Assembly (NCBI RefSeq): GCF_000832305.1
Contig: NZ_CP010536.1
Coordinates: forward strand, 2,914,001-2,978,000
Source of the DNA: Cupriavidus basilensis
GTDB lineage: Bacteria; Pseudomonadota; Gammaproteobacteria; Burkholderiales; Burkholderiaceae
Reading direction: 5' to 3'
DNA length: 64,000 nt
The notes under the pieces were generated by a model that searched no databases, was not told the origin of the DNA, and worked only from the letters and a program-made list of their open reading frames with translations. This document shows positions 49,660 to 58,091 of this stretch, piece by piece. The position numbers and the translations under genes were made by a program. Position 1 is the first letter of the stretch; every line of letters begins with the position of its first letter.

Positions 49660-50274
49660 TCATGCCGTACGCGGTCCGGCGGGCAGCGGCGGCAGGCCCA
49701 GCAGGCTAAGCACCGGCGCAACGGCCGCCGTCAGCAACGCCCGTTCCGGCCTGACCCGGGCCAGCACGCGCACGCCGAGCAGCACCGCCAGCAGATGCGC
49801 AGCTGCATCCGCCGCCGGCACGGCCGCGGGAATCTCGCCGCTCGCCTGCCCCGCTACCATGCAGCGCTGGAAAAAATCCTGGATCTGGGCGAGTTCATTG
49901 GCGATGCCGCTCCGGCAGGCTTCGTCGCCGGGCGTGGACTCCACCGCCGCATTGACCAGCATGCAGCCGCGGCGCTGCACGTCCGCGACCGAGCGCTCGA
50001 CGATCTCGCCAAAGAACGCCGCAATGGCATGCGCGGGCGATTGCGAAGTTTCCAGCCGGCCGATGCGCTCGCGCAGGGTACGGTCGAGGTAGTGCTCCAG
50101 CGCGCGCAGGAACAACCCGCGCTTGTCGCCAAATGCGTTGTACAGGCTGGGCTGCGTCAAGCCCGTGCACTTCACGAGATCGCGCGTGGAGGTGGCCTCG
50201 AAGCCATTCGCCCAGAATGCGTCTCCCGCTGCCTCCAGCACCTGCTTCTCATCAAATTCACGTGGTCGCGCCAT
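49660..50274 (-). CDS. TetR-family regulator (AcrR-like)
   Basis: 204 residues. N-terminal HTH AAGDAFWANGFEATSTRDLVKCTGLTQPSLYNAFGDKRGLF (about 15-55), then a ligand domain with RRGCMLVNAAVE, the TetR_C pattern of electrophile-sensing members; the Cys in RGCML could be redox-active. It starts the TetR-MFS-OYE operon, and two strong palindromes lie 45-92 bases upstream of its ATG, predicting autoregulation. Confidence 0.92.
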   Translation of the reverse strand: MARPREFDEKQVLEAAGDAFWANGFEATSTRDLVKCTGLTQPSLYNAFGDKRGLFLRALEHYLDRTLRERIGRLETSQSPAHAIAAFFGEIVERSVADVQRRGCMLVNAAVESTPGDEACRSGIANELAQIQDFFQRCMVAGQASGEIPAAVPAADAAAHLLAVLLGVRVLARVRPERALLTAAVAPVLSLLGLPPLPAGPRTA

Positions 50275-50318
50275 GGTGGCTCCGGCTTGCCTGACTTGGG
50301 TCGGTTGGGGTGGATATA

Positions 50319-50340
50319 TTCTGTATCACACGATACAGAA
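50319..50340 (-). promoter_or_regulatory. TetR operator 1
   Basis: Perfect 9-bp arms TTCTGTATC and GATACAGAA separated by 4 bases, between the TetR ATG and upstream DNA. Confidence 0.8.
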
Positions 50341-50344
50341 CGCA

Positions 50345-50366
50345 TTGTATATCAGTCGATATAGAA
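50345..50366 (-). promoter_or_regulatory. TetR operator 2
   Basis: Arms TTGTATATC and GATATAGAA with a 4-base spacer; same design as operator 1 and offset by 26 bases, so two dimers could bind along the promoter. Confidence 0.75.
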
Positions 50367-50526
50367 CGCAAGACAAAAATGCGGGCAAGCGTGGGCAACG
50401 CAGGCGGCCGCCCAGATGGACGGCCTGCATTCCGTGATGAACAAGGGGAGCGGCGCGGGCGCCGGGAACTGCCGGTGCCGCGCAAGTGGACAGAACGCCC
50501 CGCCGTTGCGGCGGGGCGGGCGGCAA

Positions 50527-51525
50527 TCAGCCCTGGCTGGCGGCCACCCGTTGCGGCCTGGACTGGCCGCCCGTGACCTGGCCGATCGCGGCGAGCACGT
50601 CCGCAATCTCCGGCACCACGCCACGCGCGCCAACGGAGACGGACTGCCCGGGCGTGTTAATGCCGAAGTGCTGGCTGTCGGTGACCGTGAACAACATCAC
50701 CGACGGCTTGCCCAGCGCATCCGCCAGATGCACGAAGCCGGTATCGGTGCCAACCACGAGCGCGGCGGCATCCACGCGTTGCGCGCATTCGGTAATGGTC
50801 ATGCGCGGCAGGACCTCGGCACCGGGGATCTCCGCCGCCAGGGCTTCGGATTGCTCGCGCTCCGCGGGCGAGCCCCAGGGCAACTGGATCTTGTAGCCAC
50901 GCTCGGTGAGCGTCTTGCCGACCGAGATCCAGCGCTGCGCAGGCCATTTCTTGGCCTCGACGGAGGTCGCGTGGAACAGCATCGCGCGTGGCACGCCATC
51001 GGCATTGAGCGGTGCCGCGGGCGCGGGCACGCGCAGCGCGTAATGCTCAACGGGATCCAGCGCATAGCCAAGCCCGTTGGCCACCACCATGCGCATCTTG
51101 TGACGCGCGGTAGCGTCGCCATGCGGCCCGAAGATCTGCGTGTAGGCAAACACGGCGCGCGCCTCGCCAAGGTACTCGGCGGCGTAACCCAGGCGCCGGC
51201 TGGAGCGCGCCAGCCAGGCCACGATGGCGCTCTTGTACACGCCGTGCACATCCACCACCACATCGTACTTCTCGCGGCGCAGGGCCCACAGCGCGCCGAT
51301 GATGGCACGCAGGTCGGCCCAGCTGCGGGATTTCTTGAAGCCGCGCAGCGGCGGCGCGATCACGCGATCCACGCCCACTGCCCAGCGCGGAATATCGGCA
51401 CACGACGCATCGGCCACCCAGTCGATCTTTGCCTCGGGATAGGCGCGCCGCAGGTCGGACACCAACGGCAGTGTGTGCACCATATCGCCCAAAGAGGTGA
51501 TCTTGATGAGGAGAATGCGTTTCAT
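50527..51525 (-). CDS. waaC: Lipopolysaccharide heptosyltransferase I
   Basis: Adds the first heptose to Kdo in the LPS inner core, on the cytosolic face of the inner membrane. 332 residues, GT9 fold. N-terminal MKRILLIKITSLGDMVHTLPLVSDLRRAYPEAKIDWV and VVVDVHGVYKSAIVAWLARS belong to the acceptor domain; VVGTDTGFVHLADALGKPSVMLFT to the ADP-heptose site. ATG at 51525 fits family N-termini. Isolated here from other LPS genes. Confidence 0.9.
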   Translation of the reverse strand: MKRILLIKITSLGDMVHTLPLVSDLRRAYPEAKIDWVADASCADIPRWAVGVDRVIAPPLRGFKKSRSWADLRAIIGALWALRREKYDVVVDVHGVYKSAIVAWLARSSRRLGYAAEYLGEARAVFAYTQIFGPHGDATARHKMRMVVANGLGYALDPVEHYALRVPAPAAPLNADGVPRAMLFHATSVEAKKWPAQRWISVGKTLTERGYKIQLPWGSPAEREQSEALAAEIPGAEVLPRMTITECAQRVDAAALVVGTDTGFVHLADALGKPSVMLFTVTDSQHFGINTPGQSVSVGARGVVPEIADVLAAIGQVTGGQSRPQRVAASQG

Positions 51526-51677
51526 GGAAATGGAAAATCGGTTGCGGACGGATCTCGCTGGCTGGCAGCGAGGCCGTAGTATGCACCAGCCCCATGGGCG
51601 GCGCACCAATTTGCAAGCCGTGCGACGGCCCCGCGCGGCCCCGCACGGGATCCGCCCGGCACCCCTTTCCAGCCAAC

Positions 51678-52286
51678 TCAGGCCCAGGCGCCAGGGCCAG
51701 CCACCACGGTGGCAAAGCGGTCATGCAGCGCCGCCAGCGAGTGACGGTGGATTTCCGCTGCCGAGAGCGGCGCCCCGCCCAGCGGGTCAGGCAGGTCGCG
51801 CGTGGCGCAGGCCGATGCCACCACCGTGCTGCGATAGCCATGATCGAGCGCTGAGCGCACCGTGGCGCTGATGCACATATGCGTCTGGAAGCCCGCCACG
51901 ATCAGCTCCTTGCGCCCTAGCTTGTCCAGCATGGCCGCCAGCGTTGTGCCGGCAAAGCTGTTGGGCAGGCCCTTGACCACGGTGTGCTCGCCGCCAAGCG
52001 GCTCCAGGCCCTGGATGATGGTCGCATATGGGCCCTCGGGATCGAAGGCGCCGCCGCTGCCGGCCCGCCCGTGATGCACCACGTGCACCACCGGGCTGCC
52101 ATGGCGGCGCGCCAGCGCCAGGAGTTCGCCGCAGGCCGCGGTGGCAGCGGGCATGCCCACCAGCGGGAGCTTGCCGTCGACATACTCGCGCTGGTGGTCG
52201 ATCAGCACCAGCGTGGCGGCCTCCCACGCCGAAGGAAGACGGCTGGCGCCGGCGAGGTCGAGCAGGGTAAAGGGTGTGGTCATCAT
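51678..52286 (-). CDS. Isochorismatase-like cysteine hydrolase
   Basis: 202 residues. The Asp30-Lys105-Cys138 triad is visible (VLIDHQREY, TVVKGLPNSF, GFQTHMCIS) with the cis-peptide preceding the Cys. Such enzymes hydrolyse amides, for example nicotinamide or N-carbamoyl compounds, or detoxify small electrophiles. It is divergent from a LysR regulator, which probably controls it. Substrate unknown. Confidence 0.88.
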   Translation of the reverse strand: MMTTPFTLLDLAGASRLPSAWEAATLVLIDHQREYVDGKLPLVGMPAATAACGELLALARRHGSPVVHVVHHGRAGSGGAFDPEGPYATIIQGLEPLGGEHTVVKGLPNSFAGTTLAAMLDKLGRKELIVAGFQTHMCISATVRSALDHGYRSTVVASACATRDLPDPLGGAPLSAAEIHRHSLAALHDRFATVVAGPGAWA

Positions 52287-52303
52287 GGCTCCTTTTGCTT
52301 ATG

Positions 52304-52315
52304 CATCACGTGATG
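52304..52315. promoter_or_regulatory. CATCACGTGATG palindrome
   Basis: Perfect 12-bp palindrome in the 136-base gap between the hydrolase and the divergent LysR gene; candidate operator. Confidence 0.35.
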
Positions 52316-52422
52316 GAAACTGCGTGGGGATGAACGGGTAGGCACGACGAGGGCGACTACCATGCAAGCGATGATAAGCCGCGCTATGCTGTTCGCCAAT
52401 TCTCAACCGGCTCACATCCATT

Positions 52423-53295
52423 GTGCAAAAACGCTCACTCCACTGGGATGACCTGCTCACCCTGTCCACGCTGATCCGCACCGGCAACTACTCGGCCTGC
52501 GCCCGCGAGCTTGAGGTCACGCACGCGACAGCGATCCGCCGCATCCGGCGGCTTGAGACAGCGCTCGGCAAGCCCGTGGCAACACGCACCGATGGCGCGT
52601 TCGCGCTCTCGGCGGCCGGCCGCTCGGCACTGGCCGCGGCGCAGCAGATGGAGAGTTCGGCGCAGCGCTTGCTGCGCGAAGTGGAGGACGCCGGCAGCGG
52701 CGTCTCCGGCGTGGTCAGCATCGCCTGCACCGCCGCGCTCGGCAGCCACTTCCTGACACCACGCATGTTCGGGCTCTATCGCGCGCACCCGCAACTCGAG
52801 GTCAGGCTGGAAACGGACAACCGCATCGCCAGCCTGGCGCGGCGCCGCGCCCACATCGCGGTGCGGCTGGCGCGGCCGCAGGAAAGCGATGCCATCGCGC
52901 AGCGCGCGGGCAGCATGGGCTTTGGCCTGTATGCGCCGGTACGGCCCGACAACGCCGGCCCGTGGCGCGAGCAGGATCTCGACGGCGCGCCATTATGTGG
53001 CCTGCTGGACGAAGGCCTGGCGCTGCCGGAATCCGAATGGACGCGCACGCTGGCGGCACGCACGGGGTTCCAGTCGAACAACCTGCTGGCAGTGCGCGAG
53101 GCCATCCGCAACGGCTTGGGCATCGGCCTGCTACCGCACTACCTGGCGCGGGACGATGCCCGGCTCACGCTGGTGCGCGAGGTCCCGGAGGTGGTGCGGG
53201 AAATCTGGCTGGCATATCCACGGGAATTTCGCGGCGCTTCCCGGTTCCGGCCCGTGATCGACTGGCTGGCCGGGGCACTGCGGCAATGCCCGTGA
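52423..53295 (+). CDS. LysR-family transcriptional regulator
   Basis: 290 residues. N-terminal HTH WDDLLTLSTLIRTGNYSACARELEVTHATAIRRIRRLETALG (8-50) is a typical LysR domain; the effector domain starts near 90 (VSGVVSIACTAALGSHFLTPRM). GTG at 52423 is the start. It diverges from the isochorismatase-like gene. Confidence 0.88.
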   Translation: MQKRSLHWDDLLTLSTLIRTGNYSACARELEVTHATAIRRIRRLETALGKPVATRTDGAFALSAAGRSALAAAQQMESSAQRLLREVEDAGSGVSGVVSIACTAALGSHFLTPRMFGLYRAHPQLEVRLETDNRIASLARRRAHIAVRLARPQESDAIAQRAGSMGFGLYAPVRPDNAGPWREQDLDGAPLCGLLDEGLALPESEWTRTLAARTGFQSNNLLAVREAIRNGLGIGLLPHYLARDDARLTLVREVPEVVREIWLAYPREFRGASRFRPVIDWLAGALRQCP

Positions 53296-53423
53296 GCCAC
53301 GCAAGCAGTTGAAAACGCGGGGGCAGGCAGTATAGTTGCCTCAAGCATGCCCGCCCCCACGGGCTCGCGCACGGTGCTGTCGGCAGGCCGCCACTGGCCA
53401 CCGATGGCACGGGGAGCTTCGCC

Positions 53424-54818
53424 ATGGATCGGAATTCACCGGCAACGCTGGACGCAGGCGCACTCGGGCTGGGCGAATCCGTCGTCATGGGCGTAGCGGG
53501 TACGGCGCCCGCCTTCAGCCTGGCGGCCACCACCGCCACGCTGGTCGCGATGGTGGGGAGCCTGGCGCCGGCCAGCCTGCTGTATTGTGGCCTGATCATG
53601 TTCGGCGTGACGCTGTCCTACCAGCAACTGAACCGGCTGCAGCCCAGCGCGGGCGCCTGCTACACCTGGGTCTGCGAGATCTTCCATCCGGTGCTCGGTT
53701 TTTTCGCGGGCTGGACGCTGTTGGTGGCGTCGGCGGTATTCATGGTATCCGGCACCATTCCGGCCGCCACCGCCACCCTGCTCCTGCTCGATCCGGCGCT
53801 GGCGGAGCGCCCGCCCGTGGTGACCCTGGTCGCCGCAGGCTGGCTGCTGGCGGTAAGCGTGGTCGTGGTCAAGGGGGTCAAGCTGACCAGCTACACCCAG
53901 GTGGCGATGACGCTGGTCGAGGTCGGGGTGCTGGGCGCGATCGTGCTCGCTGCCCTGCTGCGCGCGCCACTGCCGCTTGCCCACCCGCCCTCGCTGGCCA
54001 TGCTGTCGCCATTTGGCTTTACCCCGCAACTGTTTGCCAATGGAGCGCTGGTGGCGTTGTTCTTCTTCTGGGGCTGGGACGTGACGGCTAACCTGACCGA
54101 AGAAACGCGCGATCCGGCGCGTGCGCCCGGGCGCGGCGCCTTGATGGCGATGGTCATCGTGCTGGCACTGTTCATGGCCTTCGTCATCGCCAGCCAGGCC
54201 GTGCTGAGCGACCAGGAAATCCGCCGAGCCGGCACCAACGTGGTGTTTGCGCTCGCCGCGCGGCTGTTCCCGCGCCCGTGGGACTACCTGGCCGTGCTGG
54301 CCGTCATGCTCAGCACCGTGGGCACGCTGGAGACCTCGATCCTGCAATTCACCCGCACGCTCTACGCTAAAGGCCGCGATGGCCTGCTGCATCCGCGCTA
54401 TGCCGAGCTGCACCGCACCTGGCGCACGCCGTGGGTGGCCACCGCGGTGATCGCCTCGTTCGGCTTGCTGCTGCTTGCGCTGTCGGCATGCTTCAACAGC
54501 GTGGGCCAGATCATCCAGGACTCGGTCAATGCCATCGGCTTCCAGGTGGCGTTCTATTACGGGCTGGCCGGCTTCGCCTGTGCCTGGCACTGCCGGCGCG
54601 GTAGCGCCCGCGCACCCGCCAGGCTGTTGCTGCTAGTGCTTTGGCCGGCTTGCAGCGCAGCGTTCCTGTGGTTCATCGGGCTGTACAGCATCCCCAGCTT
54701 CGACCTGGCCACGCGCGTGGTGGCCCTGGGCGGCATCGCGGTTGGCGCGGCACCGCTCTGGTTCAACCGGCGCCGGCGGCTCGCCGCGCGCGCAGCGCTC
54801 AGGGCCCCGGGCCCGTGA
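53424..54818 (+). CDS. APC-superfamily amino acid permease
   Basis: 464 residues with about 12 membrane spans. GLGESVVMGVAGTAPAFSLAATTATLVAMVGSLAPASLLYCG and FFFWGWDVTANLTEETRDPARAPGRG are characteristic of the amino acid-polyamine-organocation family (span 1 GxG and span 6 unwound region). Substrate not predictable. Its last 20 bases overlap, tail to tail, the converging TetR gene. Confidence 0.9.
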   Translation: MDRNSPATLDAGALGLGESVVMGVAGTAPAFSLAATTATLVAMVGSLAPASLLYCGLIMFGVTLSYQQLNRLQPSAGACYTWVCEIFHPVLGFFAGWTLLVASAVFMVSGTIPAATATLLLLDPALAERPPVVTLVAAGWLLAVSVVVVKGVKLTSYTQVAMTLVEVGVLGAIVLAALLRAPLPLAHPPSLAMLSPFGFTPQLFANGALVALFFFWGWDVTANLTEETRDPARAPGRGALMAMVIVLALFMAFVIASQAVLSDQEIRRAGTNVVFALAARLFPRPWDYLAVLAVMLSTVGTLETSILQFTRTLYAKGRDGLLHPRYAELHRTWRTPWVATAVIASFGLLLLALSACFNSVGQIIQDSVNAIGFQVAFYYGLAGFACAWHCRRGSARAPARLLLLVLWPACSAAFLWFIGLYSIPSFDLATRVVALGGIAVGAAPLWFNRRRRLAARAALRAPGP

Positions 54819-55401
54819 CACGCCCCGGGGCCGCCCAGGCGGATACCGATGCCGTCAACAGGTCCGCCGCCGCCTCGATACGCTGCGGCGCGCCGAACAG
54901 CCGCGCAACCACCAGCCCGCTTTGCAGCGCGCCAAACACGGCTTGCGCCAGCGCCTGCGGCGGAATCGGCAAGGCCTTTTGCCGCACGGCCTGCGCGGTT
55001 TCCAGCAGGCGCGTGAGCCAGGTCTCGTGCAGGCGGTAGAAGTCCTTGAGGATGCGATGCACAGCTTCCGGCAGGAACACGGCATCCGTGGACAGCATGC
55101 CCACCAGGCAGATGGCGTCGCCACCCGCAGTGGCCAGCCAGGGCGCGAGGTAAGCGCGAGCCTGCGCGTCCACCGGCAGGCTGGTGTCGATGTCGCGCAC
55201 GCGCTGCGCGTTGCGGGCGCTGTACTCCGTCACCGCCGCCTGCACCAGGTCCTCCTTGGAGGGAAAGTGATAGTGGATGCTGGAGGTCTTGACCCCTACC
55301 CGCTCGGCAAGGTCCCGATAACTGAATCCATTGAAACCCCGCTGCCGCACCAGCATCAGGGTGTGCTCCAGCAGTTGATCGCGTACGGACGGAGTCGTCA
55401 T
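54799..55401 (-). CDS. TetR-family regulator beside the TDGAR gene
   Basis: 200 residues from ATG 55401 (MTTPSVRDQLLEH); an in-frame ATG at 55410 is possible. HTH: RGFNGFSYRDLAERVGVKTSSIHYHFPSKEDLV (about 20-55). The ligand domain includes CLVGMLSTDAVFLPEAV. It lies downstream of the TDGAR-repeat gene on the same strand. The 16-bp TATCTAC/GTAGATA palindromes upstream of that gene are of the type TetR proteins bind, so I infer it represses its own operon. Confidence 0.88.
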   Translation of the reverse strand: MTTPSVRDQLLEHTLMLVRQRGFNGFSYRDLAERVGVKTSSIHYHFPSKEDLVQAAVTEYSARNAQRVRDIDTSLPVDAQARAYLAPWLATAGGDAICLVGMLSTDAVFLPEAVHRILKDFYRLHETWLTRLLETAQAVRQKALPIPPQALAQAVFGALQSGLVVARLFGAPQRIEAAADLLTASVSAWAAPGRVTGPGP

Positions 55402-55445
55402 GGCATGCATCCACCCTTCGGCGGACCCTCGAGGCGCCGGCAATG

Positions 55446-55474
55446 GCAAAGAGCCGGTGTTACCGGCTCTTTGC
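55446..55474 (-). terminator. Hairpin between TDGAR and TetR genes
   Basis: Perfect 13-bp stem GCAAAGAGCCGGT / ACCGGCTCTTTGC, loop GTT. It follows the TDGAR stop by 63 bases and may limit read-through into the TetR gene. No T-run beyond the stem. Confidence 0.6.
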
Positions 55475-55537
55475 ATGTATCACCGCATTCATTGGATGAC
55501 CGATTGATTCACAGCGTGTTCAGGCGTCGCGCGTAGC

Positions 55538-56014
55538 TCAGGCGTTGGCGCCTTCCGTGAACACGTCGAACTTGCCGGTACGTGCACCGTCGGTATAGGC
55601 ATCCACGCTGCGAGCCGGGCTGCCCGACACACCGGTGCGATCCAGGCCAGCGACGATACGTGCGCCATCGGTGTACGGGTCGAACTTGCCGCTGCGGGCG
55701 CCGTCGGTATAAGCGTCAACGCTGCGGGCCGGGCTAGCCGACACACCAGTGCGGTCCAGGCCGGCTACGATGCGGGCACCGTCCGTGTACGGGTCGGCCT
55801 TGCCAACGCGAGCCCCTTCGGTGAACGGGTCGAACTTGCCGCTGCGCGCGCCGTCGGTAAAGGCGTCGGGCGTGGTGGTGCGGAACACGTAGCCGTACTT
55901 GTCACCCGAGAACGTGCTGTCCTTCGGGCCCGAAGCCTGGGCGGTACCGGCAACGAACGCGGCGGCAAGGGCGGCGGCGGTGATCAGGGTCTTGGCGAAG
56001 AGGTTCGAGGTCAT
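55538..56014 (-). CDS. Secreted TDGAR-repeat protein
   Basis: 158 residues from ATG 56014 (GGAG six bases upstream). A Sec signal peptide ends near AQA-SG (about 28). The mature part is built from eight D-[AP]-[FYT]-T-[DE]-GA[RN] units, most followed by GK[FA]D or by the longer insert IVAGLDRTGVSxSPARSVDAY, which occurs twice in a near-identical 37-residue (111-base) tandem duplication. No Cys. I know no characterised function. Small periplasmic proteins with this motif seem common in Burkholderiales. Confidence 0.8.
   Translation of the reverse strand: MTSNLFAKTLITAAALAAAFVAGTAQASGPKDSTFSGDKYGYVFRTTTPDAFTDGARSGKFDPFTEGARVGKADPYTDGARIVAGLDRTGVSASPARSVDAYTDGARSGKFDPYTDGARIVAGLDRTGVSGSPARSVDAYTDGARTGKFDVFTEGANA
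55560..55790. repeat. 111-base tandem duplication within the TDGAR gene
   Basis: Two near-identical copies encode GARIVAGLDRTGVS[AG]SP and ARSVDAYTDGARSGKFDPYTD-type blocks. The copies differ at few synonymous or conservative positions; boundaries are approximate. Confidence 0.7.
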
Positions 56015-56097
56015 GATGTTCTCCATTTGCATTTGAGGATCCGCGCTTGGGCGGAATCGAATCGGTACGCTTTGGAACCCTTTGCTTTTCTCGCCGT

Positions 56098-56113
56098 TAT
56101 CTACCAGTAGATA
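56098..56113 (-). promoter_or_regulatory. TetR-type operator 1 (TDGAR gene)
   Basis: TATCTACCAGTAGATA followed by GATA, 84 bases before the TDGAR ATG. On the minus strand a weak TTGGCT-18-TAGATA promoter overlaps it. Confidence 0.7.
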
Positions 56114-56125
56114 GATAAGCTAGCC

Positions 56126-56146
56126 AAAAAAAACGGGGAGTCCCCG
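56126..56146 (-). terminator. Terminator between the two TDGAR operators
   Basis: On the minus strand CGGGG-ACT-CCCCG runs directly into eight T residues: a canonical intrinsic terminator placed about 70-85 bases after the upstream promoter and before the TDGAR gene. Confidence 0.8.
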
Positions 56147-56217
56147 GGTGCTGCGCTGGATCCTCTTTCCTGCTTCAGCTTTCTTGCTGGGGCGGAGCAG
56201 CGGCTTCCATGTGCTGA

Positions 56218-56246
56218 ATATTATCTACTGGTAGATAGATAGTCAA
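56218..56246 (-). promoter_or_regulatory. Strong sigma-70 promoter with embedded TetR-type operator
   Basis: Minus strand: -35 TTGACT (56246-56241), 17-base spacer, -10 TAATAT (56223-56218). The 16-bp palindrome 56222-56237 (TATCTACTGGTAGATA on plus, the exact reverse complement of operator 1) fills the spacer, so a bound repressor would exclude RNA polymerase. Confidence 0.8.
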
Positions 56247-56297
56247 GGGATTTTTGGGGAGATCGCTTTTGTCGATAACGCATCACAAACCCCGGAA

Positions 56298-56323
56298 GAA
56301 AAAACGGTGGCACGAGGCCACCG
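56298..56323 (-). terminator. glpV terminator
   Basis: On the minus strand CGGTGGC-CTCGT-GCCACCG followed by a run of T residues (56304-56298); it ends the glycerol ABC operon, 26 bases after the glpV stop. Confidence 0.88.
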
Positions 56324-56348
56324 TCCGCTACGCCATCAAGGATGACGC

Positions 56349-58091
56349 TTACCGCACCTTCCCTTCCTTCCACGCCTGCAACAACTTGTCATAGGCGATG
56401 GTCTCGCCCTTCGGCTTCTCGTTGGCCAGCTTCTTCCAGGGCGCGTGGTCGTCGGACAGCCACTTGGCGGGATCGCCCTTAGGGTTGAGCTTGGGCGCGC
56501 AGTTCGTCATGCCGGCGCGTTGCAGCCGCCCCATCACCTGGTCCATTTCCTCGGCCAGGTTGTCCATCGCGGCCTGCGGCGTCTTCTCGCCGGTTACAGC
56601 GGTCGCCACGTTCTTCCACCAAAGCTGGGCCAGCTTGGGGTAGTCGGGCACGTTGGTGCCGGTGGGCGTCCACGCCACCCGCGCCGGGCTGCGATAGAAC
56701 TCGATCAGGCCGCCGTACTGGGCCGCGTTCTTGGTAAGGTACTCATGATGGATGTCGCTGTCGCGGATAAAGGTCAGGCCGGTGAGCGACTTCTTCAGCG
56801 ATACCGTCTTGGACGTCACGAACTGCGCATAGAGCCAGGCCGCCGCGAGGCGATTGGGATCGGTGTTCTTGAAGAAGGTCCAGGAGCCAACGTCCTGGTA
56901 GCCATTCTGCATGCCCTGCTTCCAATACGGGCCATAAGGCGACGGCGCCATGCGCCACTTGGGACTGCCGTCGGCATTGACCACCGGCAAGCCCTTCTTG
57001 GTCATGTCAGCAGTAAAGGCGGTGTACCAGAACACCTGCTGCGCGATCTGCCCTTGCGCCGGGACCGGACCGGCTTCCGAGAAGGTCATGCCCATGGCCT
57101 GCGGCGGTGCGTATTTCTTCATCCAGTCAATGTACTTGGTGAGCGCATAGACCGCGGCCGGGCTGTTGGCGGCACCGCCGCGCGCAACCGACGCGCCCTC
57201 CGGCGTGCACTTGTCGGCGCCAACGCGGATGCCCCATTCGTCGACCGGCATGCCGTTGGGCAGGCCCTTGTCGGCGGCACCGGCCATCGACAGCCAGGCA
57301 TCGGTAAAGCGCCAGCCGAGCGACGGGTCCTTCTTGCCGTAGTCCATATGGCCGTAGACTTTCTTGCCGTCGAGCTCCTTGACGTCGTTGGAGAAGAAGT
57401 TGGCGATGTCTTCGTAGGCCGACCAGTTGGTGGGCACGCCCAGGTCATAGCCGTACTTGGCCTTGAACTTGTCCTGCAGGTCCTTGCGCGCGAACCAGTC
57501 GGCACGGAACCAGTACAGGTTGGCGAACTGCTGGTCGGGCAGCTGGTAGAGCTTGCCGTCCGGCGCGGTGGTGAACTTGGTGCCAATGAAGTCCTTCACG
57601 TCCAGCCCGGGATTGGTCCACTCCTTGCCGGCGCCGCTCATGTAGTCGGACAGCGGCAGGATGGCGCCATAGCGGTAGTGCGTGCCGATCAGGTCGGAGT
57701 CGGAGATCCAGCCGTCATAGATCGACTTGCCCGACTGCATCGAGGTCTGCAGTTTCTCCACCACGTCGCCTTCCTGGATGATGTCGTGGTTGACCTTGAT
57801 GCCGGTAATCTCCTCGAACGCCTTGGCCAGCGTCTTGGATTCGTATTCGTGGGTGGTGAGGGTCTCGGACACCACGCTGATCTGCGTCACGCCCTTGGCC
57901 TTGAGCTTGGCGGCAGCATCCATGAACCACTTCATTTCAGCAAGCTGCTTGTCCTTGGCGAGCGACGACGGCTGGAACTCGCTGTCGACCCACTTCTTGG
58001 CCTCGGCCTCGCCTGCCCAAGCGGCGTGGCCGCAAGCGAGCGCCGCTGCGCAGGCCAGCGCCGTCATGCCCAATTTCACGTGCACCTTCAT
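56349..58091 (-). CDS. glpV: Glycerol-type ABC transporter, periplasmic binding protein
   Basis: 580 residues, large for a binding protein, matching GlpV of the Rhizobium glycerol transporter (GlpSTPQV). Signal peptide MKVHVKLGMTALACAAALACGHAAWA. Family-type segments include ISVVSETLTTHEYESKTLAKAFEEITGIKVNHDIIQEGDVVEKLQTSMQSGKSIYDGWISDSD and QLPDQQFANLYWFRADWFARKDLQ. ATG at 58091 avoids a non-signal N-terminal extension. Last gene of the operon; substrate glycerol or a related polyol is inferred from the whole cluster. Confidence 0.9.
   Translation of the reverse strand: MKVHVKLGMTALACAAALACGHAAWAGEAEAKKWVDSEFQPSSLAKDKQLAEMKWFMDAAAKLKAKGVTQISVVSETLTTHEYESKTLAKAFEEITGIKVNHDIIQEGDVVEKLQTSMQSGKSIYDGWISDSDLIGTHYRYGAILPLSDYMSGAGKEWTNPGLDVKDFIGTKFTTAPDGKLYQLPDQQFANLYWFRADWFARKDLQDKFKAKYGYDLGVPTNWSAYEDIANFFSNDVKELDGKKVYGHMDYGKKDPSLGWRFTDAWLSMAGAADKGLPNGMPVDEWGIRVGADKCTPEGASVARGGAANSPAAVYALTKYIDWMKKYAPPQAMGMTFSEAGPVPAQGQIAQQVFWYTAFTADMTKKGLPVVNADGSPKWRMAPSPYGPYWKQGMQNGYQDVGSWTFFKNTDPNRLAAAWLYAQFVTSKTVSLKKSLTGLTFIRDSDIHHEYLTKNAAQYGGLIEFYRSPARVAWTPTGTNVPDYPKLAQLWWKNVATAVTGEKTPQAAMDNLAEEMDQVMGRLQRAGMTNCAPKLNPKGDPAKWLSDDHAPWKKLANEKPKGETIAYDKLLQAWKEGKVR

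Larger units (their letters stand above)
56015..56348. other. Regulatory region between glpV and the TDGAR gene
   Basis: 334 bases with no long gene. From upstream to downstream on the minus strand: glpV terminator (56298-56323), promoter with operator (56218-56246), a second terminator (56126-56146) and a second operator (56098-56113). Confidence 0.7.
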
